58,663 nt of DNA from Alphaproteobacteria bacterium (GTDB lineage: Bacteria > Pseudomonadota > Alphaproteobacteria > Rhizobiales > Hyphomicrobiaceae): the NCBI GenBank assembly GCA_018819265.1, contig JAHJQI010000008.1:1-58663 (forward strand), given 5' to 3'. Positions 37,448 to 45,124 of the stretch are shown here, piece after piece; position 1 is the first letter of the stretch; each line of letters starts with the position of its first letter. A model generated the notes under the pieces. The model was not told the DNA's origin. It was given only the letters and a program-made list of their open reading frames with translations, and searched no databases. The position numbers were made by a program, and so were the translations under genes.

Positions 37448-37975
37448 ATGGACGTCCGCTTCGAGCCGGTCAGCCGCGAACATCTGCCGATGCTCGCCGA
37501 ATGGCTGCATCGTCATCATTGGCTGCACTGGTGGGGCGAGCCGGAAGTCGAACTGTCCTACATCCGCGACATGATCGAGGGCCGCGACACCACCTGCCCG
37601 TACATTTTCCACATCGGTGGTGAACCGATGGGCTACATCCAGTGCTGGTTCATCGGGGATCACCAGTCCGTCCAATGGATCGCCGACCATCCATGGCTTG
37701 CCGGGCTTCAAAGCGATGCCGTTGGCGTCGATCTATCGATTGCCGACCCTCGAATGCTGTCGAAAGGTATCGGCTCCCGCGTTTTGCAAACCTTTGTCGC
37801 TCGCCTTGTTGCCGATGGCTGGCGCACGATTATCATCGACCCGGATCCCGGCAACGGGCGCGCCGTTCGGGCGTATGAAAAGGCCGGCTTCCGCGCCATT
37901 CCCGAACTCGTGGGAAAGTCCGGCGACAGCCTCATCATGCGATATGAACCAGAAACAGTAAGCAGGACTGAATGA
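37448..37975 (+). CDS. GNAT family acetyltransferase (AAC(6')-like)
   Basis: The protein has 175 residues. Its motif order [47 protein letters not shown] with the acetyl-CoA loop, and [19 protein letters not shown] matches the aminoglycoside 6'-N-acetyltransferase-like GNAT branch. Whether it acts on antibiotics is unknown. It overlaps hslU by four bases (ATGA), so translation is coupled. A GNAT gene between hslV and hslU is known from other Hyphomicrobiales. Confidence 0.88.
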   Translation: MDVRFEPVSREHLPMLAEWLHRHHWLHWWGEPEVELSYIRDMIEGRDTTCPYIFHIGGEPMGYIQCWFIGDHQSVQWIADHPWLAGLQSDAVGVDLSIADPRMLSKGIGSRVLQTFVARLVADGWRTIIIDPDPGNGRAVRAYEKAGFRAIPELVGKSGDSLIMRYEPETVSRTE

Positions 37976-39288
37976 CCAACTTCTCCCCCCGCGAAATCGT
38001 CTCCGAACTCGACCGCTACATCATCGGTCAGAACGACGCCAAGCGCGCGGTGGCGATCGCCTTGCGCAACCGCTGGCGCCGCCAGCAGCTGACCGGCGAC
38101 CTCAGGGACGAAGTCCTGCCGAAAAATATCTTGATGATCGGTCCGACCGGCGTCGGCAAAACGGAGATCTCGCGGCGGTTGGCGAGGTTGGCGCAGGCGC
38201 CGTTCCTCAAGGTCGAGGCAACAAAATTCACCGAAGTCGGTTACGTCGGCCGCGATGTCGAAAGCATCGTTCGCGATCTCGTCGAGGTCGGCATTTCGCT
38301 CATCCGCGACGCCAAACGCAAGAATGTCCGTGCGGCGGCCGAAAAGGCAGCCGAGGAACGCGTGCTGGACGCGCTCGTCGGGCCGACAGCCTCACCGGCG
38401 ACCCGCGACAGCTTCCGCCGCAAGCTGCGCGCCGGAGAACTTGACGACAAGGAGATCGAACTTGAAGTCGCCGATTCCGGCGGCGGCTTTCCGATGTTCG
38501 AGATTCCCGGCCAGCCGGGCGGATCGTTCGGCGCGATCAACTTGAACGACATGCTCGGCAAGGCGTTGGGTCAGCGCAAAAAAAGGCGCCGCATGACCGT
38601 CGACCAAAGCCACGACATCCTCATCAACGAGGAAAGTGACCGGCTCATCGATTCGGAAGAAATTACCGCCGAAGCCATCTCGGTGGTGGAAAACAACGGC
38701 ATCGTGTTCCTCGACGAGATCGACAAGATCTGTTCGCGCTCCGATGGCGCGGGCCGCGCCTCCGGTGATGTCAGCCGCGAAGGCGTTCAGCGCGATCTTC
38801 TGCCGCTCATTGAAGGCACCACGGTTGCGACCAAGCATGGACCGGTAAAGACCGACCACGTACTGTTCATCGCCTCGGGGGCCTTCCATGTCGCCAAGCC
38901 GTCCGATCTGTTGCCGGAGTTGCAGGGGCGACTGCCAATCCGTGTCGAATTGCAGCCCCTGACCCGCGAGGATTTCCGCCGTATCCTGACGGAGACCGAA
39001 GCGAGCCTCATCAAGCAGTACGTGGCCCTGATGGCGACGGAAGAACTGACGCTTGTCTTCACCGACGACGCCATCGATGCAATTGCCGATACCGCGGTGC
39101 TCGTCAACGACACGGTCGAGAATATCGGTGCGCGGCGACTGCAAACGGTGATGGAGCGCGTGCTCGACGAAATCTCGTTCGAGGCTTCCGATCGCGGCGG
39201 CGATACGGTGACGATCGATGCCGCCTACATCAACGACCGCGTTGGAGCCCTGGCCAAGGATGCCGACCTTTCACGGTTCATCCTGTAG
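37972..39288 (+). CDS. hslU: HslU ATPase subunit of HslUV protease
   Basis: The protein has 438 residues. Walker A GPTGVGKT is at about 57-64, the pore loop GYVGRDVES follows, Walker B is IVFLDEIDK, and the C-terminus ends in DADLSRFIL, which docks into HslV. The I-domain is present between the two Walker motifs. It unfolds substrates for HslV. The start overlaps the GNAT gene. Confidence 0.95.
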   Translation: MTNFSPREIVSELDRYIIGQNDAKRAVAIALRNRWRRQQLTGDLRDEVLPKNILMIGPTGVGKTEISRRLARLAQAPFLKVEATKFTEVGYVGRDVESIVRDLVEVGISLIRDAKRKNVRAAAEKAAEERVLDALVGPTASPATRDSFRRKLRAGELDDKEIELEVADSGGGFPMFEIPGQPGGSFGAINLNDMLGKALGQRKKRRRMTVDQSHDILINEESDRLIDSEEITAEAISVVENNGIVFLDEIDKICSRSDGAGRASGDVSREGVQRDLLPLIEGTTVATKHGPVKTDHVLFIASGAFHVAKPSDLLPELQGRLPIRVELQPLTREDFRRILTETEASLIKQYVALMATEELTLVFTDDAIDAIADTAVLVNDTVENIGARRLQTVMERVLDEISFEASDRGGDTVTIDAAYINDRVGALAKDADLSRFIL

Positions 39289-39358
39289 TTCGCAGCGACA
39301 CGCCAAGCCCCGCAGTCCAGCAGGCTCAGTGCCGACAAATTTCCGCGCCCCCAGCAGC

Positions 39359-39478
39359 GTCATGGCCGGACTTGATCCGGCCATCCAAGGGGCGAAATTC
39401 GATACCGTTTTATATTATTGCCCTGGATGGCCGGGTCTCGATACTCGAACAAACTTGCACTTCGAGCCCGGCCATGAA
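39359..39478. repeat. rhizobial-style interspersed palindrome
   Basis: The motif CATGGCCGGACTTGATCCGG is followed, ~60 bases on, by a second arm pair (GATGGCCGGG...CCCGGCCATG). Outer CATGGCCGG and CCGGCCATG arms are inverted. GTCATGGCCGGACTTGATCC-type elements are widespread in Hyphomicrobiales spacers. It fills most of the hslU to 39542 gap. Confidence 0.7.
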
Positions 39479-39541
39479 GGTCCTTGGCGGCGGCGCATGC
39501 GCCGCCTCAATTCTGTTGTCGATTTACAAACGTCTGAACGC

Positions 39542-39874
39542 TCACGCCGCCATCGCTTCGTCGGCCTGTGGGAACGACACGACGTTTTGAGCCGCAGCCG
39601 AACCGGCTGCGCTGTTGCGCCGGCGGAACCAGCGCAGCGACGTGTTGGTGAGAACGCTGCCCTGGCCGATGGCCTGCACCAGAAGTCCGTCTTCATCGCC
39701 CAAGAGCCACGACATCCGCGCTTCGATCTCTTCGGCCGTCTCGCTGCTTTCGACGTACCATGTCTGCTCCAGCGGCCGCGCCCAGCGCTCGCCGCTTCCC
39801 ATGATGATTTCTGCAAGCGCGCCCTTTTTGGCGTTCGGATTGGCGAGATCGTAGGAAATGAGGAACGTGCGCAT
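39542..39874 (-). CDS. orphan Cas2-like/SinR family protein
   Basis: The protein has 110 residues. It starts MRTFLISYDLANPNAKKGAL and contains LEQTWYVESSETAEEIEARMSW and EDGLLVQAIGQG. The pattern of an N-terminal beta strand with a conserved Asp (YDL) then a ferredoxin-like repeat is that of Cas2-like proteins. No CRISPR array or other cas gene is in the window. The C-terminal ~25 residues are Ala-rich and poorly structured. Similar stand-alone genes occur in rhizobia; function unknown. Confidence 0.6.
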   Translation of the reverse strand: MRTFLISYDLANPNAKKGALAEIIMGSGERWARPLEQTWYVESSETAEEIEARMSWLLGDEDGLLVQAIGQGSVLTNTSLRWFRRRNSAAGSAAAQNVVSFPQADEAMAA

Positions 39875-40106
39875 GGGGGGCTCTTTCTTTTCTGGTCAAG
39901 GCCCTGGAAACGCTGAACAATCAGGCCGTTTGCTGTGCGGAACGTAGAGAGAACATGACATGAATCGTTCCGCTCGTAAAGCATCAGTTCGATTTTTGTT
40001 CTCTTGAGAAGAACAGACTGTGGACATCCGCTCGAAGTCCCTGTCAACGCTCCGCTCAGACACCTACGATAAGCCCCTGAATCGAGTCGATTTTGGGATA
40101 TTCAGA

Positions 40107-40406
40107 ATGGCAGATGATTCCAAACTGACAAAGGATCAGAAGGACCGAGCGCTGGCTTGGCTAAATCAGAAATGGGTGGGCAACAAAGCCTGCCCGGTCT
40201 GTGCACAGAATCATTGGACGATTGCGGATCACGCAGTAACACCGTCAATTAGCCACGGCAGCGGCCTAATAATCGGTGGTCCTAGTTATCCCCACGCGCT
40301 CGTCATCTGCAACAATTGCGGTCACACGCTTTTCTTCAACGCCGTCTTGATGGGAATCCTTCGAGACGAGAAGCCAGCCAAGCCAGAGGAAAAAACCGAT
40401 GGCTGA
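40107..40406 (+). CDS. small zinc-ribbon protein
   Basis: The protein has 99 residues from the ATG at 40107; the frame is open further upstream but without features. It has two Cys knuckles, ACPVC (about residue 30) and CNNCGHTLFFN (about 73), forming one zinc ribbon interrupted by about 40 residues (NHWTIADHAVTPSISHGSG). The codons use A and T more than neighbours. It overlaps the following membrane gene by 8 bases, so the two are coupled. Confidence 0.65.
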   Translation: MADDSKLTKDQKDRALAWLNQKWVGNKACPVCAQNHWTIADHAVTPSISHGSGLIIGGPSYPHALVICNNCGHTLFFNAVLMGILRDEKPAKPEEKTDG

Positions 40407-40812
40407 AGTGGATGAAGAAAAGGGTGGCTTACTCCAACGTATGGAGCCGGAACTTCAAGTCAACCCATTCAGGGCCGACGCGATGACGGTAACTTGTGAC
40501 GAAGAGGAGGAGCGGCATTTGGTTTCGACAGAAACACTTGATCGCCTCGCAAAAGGTGGAAAGGACATGTCGCTGGAGTGGAGCCTGCTATTAGCGGGTG
40601 CCGGGTCTGGCTTCGTCCAGAACGTATTTGTCGTTATTGGCAAGATGCCGTCGTCACAGCAGGCCAATAACATTGACATCATTTTAGCTATGGCCTGTAT
40701 TGGCTGCTTTGCAGGGGCTTTCGCTAAGTATACCGAGCATCAGAAAACGAAGACGGATACTGATGAGCTTTTGCGAAAGATGAAAGAGCGCAAAAAGGTT
40801 AGTCTACCATGA
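40399..40812 (+). CDS. small membrane protein coupled to zinc-ribbon gene
   Basis: The protein has 137 residues. An acidic N-terminus (residues 1-55) precedes two membrane helices (MSLEWSLLLAGAGSGFVQNVF and IDIILAMACIGCFAGAF) and a basic C-terminal tail, EHQKTKTDTDELLRKMKERKK, that could form a coiled coil. No family recognised. The 8-base overlap with the zinc-ribbon gene and shared base composition show they travel together. Confidence 0.6.
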   Translation: MAEVDEEKGGLLQRMEPELQVNPFRADAMTVTCDEEEERHLVSTETLDRLAKGGKDMSLEWSLLLAGAGSGFVQNVFVVIGKMPSSQQANNIDIILAMACIGCFAGAFAKYTEHQKTKTDTDELLRKMKERKKVSLP

Positions 40813-40956
40813 CTGGGTTTGATACGACCACTACTCGCTCCGAAACCTCATGTAGCACGGTGATCCTCCGGCGCCCCTAGGCTGCGGAGAATCGTACGGC
40901 GCCGGATGCGCGAGGCGAAGCCGAAGCGTGGGCATCTGAAGGCGCAAAAAAAGACT

Positions 40957-41310
40957 CTAATCAAACAGCCCCATCTGCTCCGGTGTGTTGTTGGAGCGCG
41001 GAATCACCCTGTGATTGCCGAAATCGGTGCGCTCGACCAGTTCCGGATACCGCTCCTTGAACAGCTTTAGCGCACGCCCGCGGCTTTCGGGAAACTTCCG
41101 CCCCTCCCAGATCTCATAGAGCCGTCGGGGATCGCAATTGTAGCGGCGCAGGATCTCGATGCGGCGCACGCGCAGCCATCGCGCAATCCAGATATCGATC
41201 GCCTCCGCTTCGCTGATGATGCGCGGCGCGTGCGACTGTTCCGGTTCGACGAGAAGAAGAGGGCTTGAACGCATGGTCTGAGTGATCGCTGTTACTGGTG
41301 CTGACTCCAT
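40957..41310 (-). CDS. conserved hypothetical protein
   Basis: The protein has 117 residues from the ATG at 41310 (105 from the ATG at 41274); no ribosome site decides. The frame stays open to 41922, but that part is antisense to hisA and is not used. The central IDIWIARWLRVRRIEILRR and YEIWEGRKFPESRGRALKLF look like a helical DNA- or nucleotide-associated domain. The ending NTPEQMGLFD resembles a clamp-binding or docking tail (QMGLFD fits the QxxLF beta-clamp pattern). Function unknown. Confidence 0.55.
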   Translation of the reverse strand: MESAPVTAITQTMRSSPLLLVEPEQSHAPRIISEAEAIDIWIARWLRVRRIEILRRYNCDPRRLYEIWEGRKFPESRGRALKLFKERYPELVERTDFGNHRVIPRSNNTPEQMGLFD

Positions 41311-41431
41311 AGAGTACGTTACGAGAACATCAAAGCGATTCCGTGGCCGCACTTGACCCGGCGCGCCAGGACGGCGATTGAGACGTCCCGCCCCGTTAAC
41401 CGCGCCATCACCCGAAGAGAAAAACCGACCC

Positions 41432-42160
41432 GTGATCCTGTTTCCTGCCATCGACCTGAAAGACGGCCAGTGCGTCCGCCTCAAACTCGGCGAAATGAGT
41501 GAGGCGACCGTCTTCAACGACGACCCCGCCGCGCAGGCTCGCTCCTTTGAGGACCAGGGCTTCGAGTATCTCCACGTCGTCGATCTCAACGGAGCTTTCG
41601 AAGGCCGCCCGGTCAACGCCGGCGCCGTCGACGCCATCCTTGCCGCACTGACAATTCCCGTCCAGCTCGGCGGCGGCATCCGCGATCTCGCCACGATCGA
41701 AACCTGGCTTGATAAAGGCATCGCGCGCGTCATCCTCGGCACGATCGCCGTTCGCGACCCCGCCCTCGTCAAGGCCGCATGCCGCGCGTTCCCCGGCCGT
41801 ATCGCCGTCGGCATCGACGCCAAGGGCGGCCAAGTAGCCGTCGAAGGCTGGGCCGAGACGAGCCGGCTGACCGCCAACGAGCTTGCCGGCCGCTTCGAGG
41901 ATGTCGGCGTCTCGGCGATCATCTACACCGATATCGAGCGCGACGGGATCCTCAGGGGGCTCAATCTCCCGGCGACCGCGGAACTTGCCCGCGCCACGTC
42001 GATTCCCGTCATTGCGTCCGGCGGCCTGGCTTCGATCGACGACGTCAAGGATCTCATAAGGCCCGAGTACGCAATGCTCGAAGGCGCCATTACCGGCCGT
42101 GCCCTTTACGACGGCCGTATCGACGCCGCCGAGGCGCTGTCACTCCTGCAGCGCGGCTGA
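41432..42160 (+). CDS. hisA: ProFAR isomerase (histidine synthesis)
   Basis: The protein has 242 residues. GTG at 41432 follows GAAGAGAAA and gives the correct N-terminus ([17 protein letters not shown]). It is a (beta-alpha)8 barrel with catalytic Asp in [22 protein letters not shown] and Asp in IYTDIERDG. It converts ProFAR to PRFAR. It is normally followed by hisF; here lpdA follows after 183 bases with nothing recognised in between. Confidence 0.95.
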   Translation: MILFPAIDLKDGQCVRLKLGEMSEATVFNDDPAAQARSFEDQGFEYLHVVDLNGAFEGRPVNAGAVDAILAALTIPVQLGGGIRDLATIETWLDKGIARVILGTIAVRDPALVKAACRAFPGRIAVGIDAKGGQVAVEGWAETSRLTANELAGRFEDVGVSAIIYTDIERDGILRGLNLPATAELARATSIPVIASGGLASIDDVKDLIRPEYAMLEGAITGRALYDGRIDAAEALSLLQRG

Positions 42161-42343
42161 TATCACCCGGAACCGAGTTGAAACGGCCGGCACCCAAGGC
42201 CGCCGATACCGTTTGGCGCCGTTACGAGAAAGCCGGCGTAGTTCGTCCGCAGCACTTTCCAGAGCGTGCCGGGTGTCGGATAATGATTTCCGAGCCCGTC
42301 CCTCCACCACCTCGGTCAAAGCGGCCGCCAAGGAAAAACACCC

Positions 42344-44110
42344 ATGTCCGCAATCGACGTGAAAGTCCCCGACATCGGCGATTTCAAGGATATCCCGGTG
42401 ATCGAGATCCTGGTTGCTCCCGGCGACGAGGTGAAGCCCGAGGATCCGCTGCTCACCCTCGAAAGCGACAAGGCGACGATGGAAATACCTTCCCCGCACG
42501 GCGGCAGGATCGTCGAGATCAAGGTCGCGGTTGGCGACAAGGTCTCCGAGGGCTCGGTGATCGTCACCATCGATGCCGACGGCGCCAGCGACAAACCGGC
42601 CGCCGCGCCTGCCGCGCCCGCAGCCTCAACGTCAGCGCCCGCCGCCGGCGCGAGCCTATCGGCCCCGGCCCCGGCGACGCATTCCGGCGCAGCCGACGTC
42701 ACGTGCGAAATGCTCGTTCTCGGCGCCGGTCCAGGTGGCTACTCCGCCGCCTTCCGCGCCGCCGACCTCGGCCTCAAGACCGTGCTCGTCGAGCGTTGGG
42801 AGGTGCTCGGCGGAGTTTGCCTCAACGTCGGCTGCATCCCCTCGAAGGCACTCCTCCACACCGCCGCCATCATGGATGAAGCCAAGGCGATGGCCGCACA
42901 CGGCATCTCGTTTAGCGCCCCCGAAATCGATCTGGCCAAGCTGCGCACCCATAAGGAGAAGGTCGTCGGCAAACTGACGACCGGCCTCGCCGGCATGGCC
43001 AAGATGCGCAAGGTCGAGGTCGTCACCGGCACCGGCCGCTTTCTCGACCCGCACCATGTCGAGGTGACGCTGACCGACGGCTCCGGCAGGAAGACCGTCA
43101 AGTTCGACAAGGCCATCATCGCCGCCGGCTCGGAAGCCGTGAAGCTGCCCTTCATTCCAGATGACCCGCGCATCGTCGATTCGACCGGCGCTCTCGAACT
43201 GCGCGACATCCCCAAGAAGATGCTGGTCATCGGCGGCGGCATCATCGGGCTCGAAATGGCGACCGTCTATTCGACGCTCGGCACGCGCCTCGATTGCGTC
43301 GAAATGCTCGACGGTCTGATGCCGGGAGCCGACCGCGATCTCGTCAAGGTCTGGGAGAAGTTCAACGCGAAGCGTTTCGACAACATCATGCTCAAGACCC
43401 GGACTGTTGCAGTCGACGCCATGAAGGACGGCATCCACGTCACCTTCGAAGGCGATCACGCGCCCGACAAGCCTCAGGTCTACGACATGGTCCTCGTCGC
43501 CGTCGGCCGTTCTCCCAACGGCAAACTTATCGACGCGGACAAAGCCGGTATCGCCGTCACCGAACGCGGCTTCATCGAAGTCGATAAGCAGTTGCGCACC
43601 AACGTCGCCCACATATTCGCCATCGGCGACATCGTCGGCCAGCCGATGCTGGCGCACAAGGCCGTGCACGAAGCCCACGTCGCCGCCGAAGCCGCGAGCG
43701 GACACAAGGCCTCCTTCGACGCCCGCCAGATCCCCTCGGTTGCCTACACCGATCCTGAAATCGCCTGGGCCGGCCTCACCGAAACGGAGGCCAAGGCCAA
43801 CGGCGTCAAATACAGCAAGGCCGTCTTTCCCTGGGCAGCCTCCGGCCGCGCCATCGCCAACGGCCGCGACGAAGGCTTCACCAAACTATTGTTCGACGAC
43901 GAAACCCATCGCTGCATCGGCGGCGCCATTGTCGGCACGCATGCCGGCGATCTCATCGGCGAGGTCTGCCTAGCCGTCGAGATGGGCGCGGACGCCGTCG
44001 ACATCGGCAAGACCATCCACCCGCACCCGACGCTATCCGAGTCGGTCGGCATGGCCGCCGAGCTCTTCGAGGGCGTCTGCACCGATCTTCCGCCGGTGAA
44101 GAGGAAGTAG
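42344..44110 (+). CDS. lpdA: dihydrolipoamide dehydrogenase with N-terminal lipoyl domain
   Basis: The protein has 588 residues. A lipoyl domain covers residues 1-80 with lipoyl Lys43 in LESDKATM, followed by an Ala/Pro linker (80-118). Then the flavoprotein disulfide reductase: FAD loop GAGPGG (127-132), redox Cys159 and Cys164 in GVCLNVGC, the NAD site GGGIIGLE and the C-terminal HPHPTLSE catalytic His-Glu. This fused form is the E3 usually encoded with pyruvate dehydrogenase genes. Here no aceE or aceF lies beside it. Confidence 0.95.
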   Translation: MSAIDVKVPDIGDFKDIPVIEILVAPGDEVKPEDPLLTLESDKATMEIPSPHGGRIVEIKVAVGDKVSEGSVIVTIDADGASDKPAAAPAAPAASTSAPAAGASLSAPAPATHSGAADVTCEMLVLGAGPGGYSAAFRAADLGLKTVLVERWEVLGGVCLNVGCIPSKALLHTAAIMDEAKAMAAHGISFSAPEIDLAKLRTHKEKVVGKLTTGLAGMAKMRKVEVVTGTGRFLDPHHVEVTLTDGSGRKTVKFDKAIIAAGSEAVKLPFIPDDPRIVDSTGALELRDIPKKMLVIGGGIIGLEMATVYSTLGTRLDCVEMLDGLMPGADRDLVKVWEKFNAKRFDNIMLKTRTVAVDAMKDGIHVTFEGDHAPDKPQVYDMVLVAVGRSPNGKLIDADKAGIAVTERGFIEVDKQLRTNVAHIFAIGDIVGQPMLAHKAVHEAHVAAEAASGHKASFDARQIPSVAYTDPEIAWAGLTETEAKANGVKYSKAVFPWAASGRAIANGRDEGFTKLLFDDETHRCIGGAIVGTHAGDLIGEVCLAVEMGADAVDIGKTIHPHPTLSESVGMAAELFEGVCTDLPPVKRK

Positions 44111-44125
44111 CGCGCTGTTCCTGCG

Positions 44126-45124
44126 CTACAAGCTGGGATCGATGGTGACTGTCAGCACGGACGAATAGCTGCCGGCGATGATCGGCTGCCCGGCAAGCAG
44201 GTTGACGTCGACTGTAATCGTTGTGCCCGAAACCGCGCCGCTGACGACATTCGTTCCCGCGGAAGTCACCTGCATCGCGACATTCGAATTGAGCGCCGCC
44301 GATGCCGCGCCGAACTGCGCGATCGCCAGGTAGTTGATCTCGTTGTCGAAGCCCGCGACCGTCCCCGTCGCCGGCGTCGCCACCAACGCCGAACCGGTCA
44401 GGCGGATCCGCGACGGCGCCGAGCAGGATACGCCATTGAATGTCGAGCGCAGAATGAAACCGGGATTCGGCAATCCCGCGCTGATCGCCGGCGTGAAGTT
44501 GAGTTTTGACGTGTCGGGCGCCGGCAGCGTACAGCCCGACGTGATAGAAGCGTTCACCGTGAAGACCTGCTCGTCCAGCACCCGCCATGGCACGCCGAAG
44601 GCGAGTTCGTAGATGCCGACTGTAACGCTGCTGTCGGCGTAGTTCCCTGCCGTCGCGCTCGTCTGCCCGGCTGGAATGCGAATCCTGACCGAGACGTCGG
44701 CGGTTCCGCCCGGAGCAATCGTGAGGTCGATGCGATTGGCCGGCTGCGGACTCGCGAACGCCGCAAACCCCGTCGTCTGGATGAGGGTCGCTCCGGACGT
44801 CGACTCGATGGAATATTCCAGGGTTGCAGCCCCATTCGTCATCGTCGCCGGCAACGACGAGCGCGTGAACGACAAGGCGAGATCGCACGTCGCATTGGCA
44901 TTGGTTCGCGGATTGGCAATCGTCACTGTAAACGTGTGGATCTGATCAGCCACCGCCGAACTGCTGTAGGCCGGCGCAACCGTCGCACTGGTCCCGCCGG
45001 AAATGACCGTCGCGTTTCCGCCATTCTGCGTGCAGAACGCCAAGGCCGGTGCGCTGGTCGCGACAATGGCAACGATCGCCACCAACAGCCGGAAAATTTC
45101 CTTCGGTGCAAGTCGCGCCATCAT
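44126..45124 (-). CDS. spore-coat-U (SCPU) tip-type pilus subunit
   Basis: The protein has 332 residues. A signal peptide (to about residue 29, ending SAPALA) is followed by two SCPU domains, the first beginning at FCTQNGG and the second at SGCTLPAPD, with Cys residues at each domain start. Each ends with beta strands such as GSYSSVLTVTIDP. Two-domain subunits of archaic chaperone-usher systems (CsuE-like) act as tip adhesins; the assignment to tip is inference from the layout. It overlaps the usher stop by four bases. Confidence 0.85.
   Translation of the reverse strand: MMARLAPKEIFRLLVAIVAIVATSAPALAFCTQNGGNATVISGGTSATVAPAYSSSAVADQIHTFTVTIANPRTNANATCDLALSFTRSSLPATMTNGAATLEYSIESTSGATLIQTTGFAAFASPQPANRIDLTIAPGGTADVSVRIRIPAGQTSATAGNYADSSVTVGIYELAFGVPWRVLDEQVFTVNASITSGCTLPAPDTSKLNFTPAISAGLPNPGFILRSTFNGVSCSAPSRIRLTGSALVATPATGTVAGFDNEINYLAIAQFGAASAALNSNVAMQVTSAGTNVVSGAVSGTTITVDVNLLAGQPIIAGSYSSVLTVTIDPSL

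Noticed and set aside
39542..39874. Part of a CRISPR-Cas locus
   Set aside because: No array, cas1 or effector gene within the window.
41311..41922. Long minus-strand frame of 321 codons over hisA
   Set aside because: It is antisense to hisA with no family features; only the part downstream of 41310 looks like a gene.
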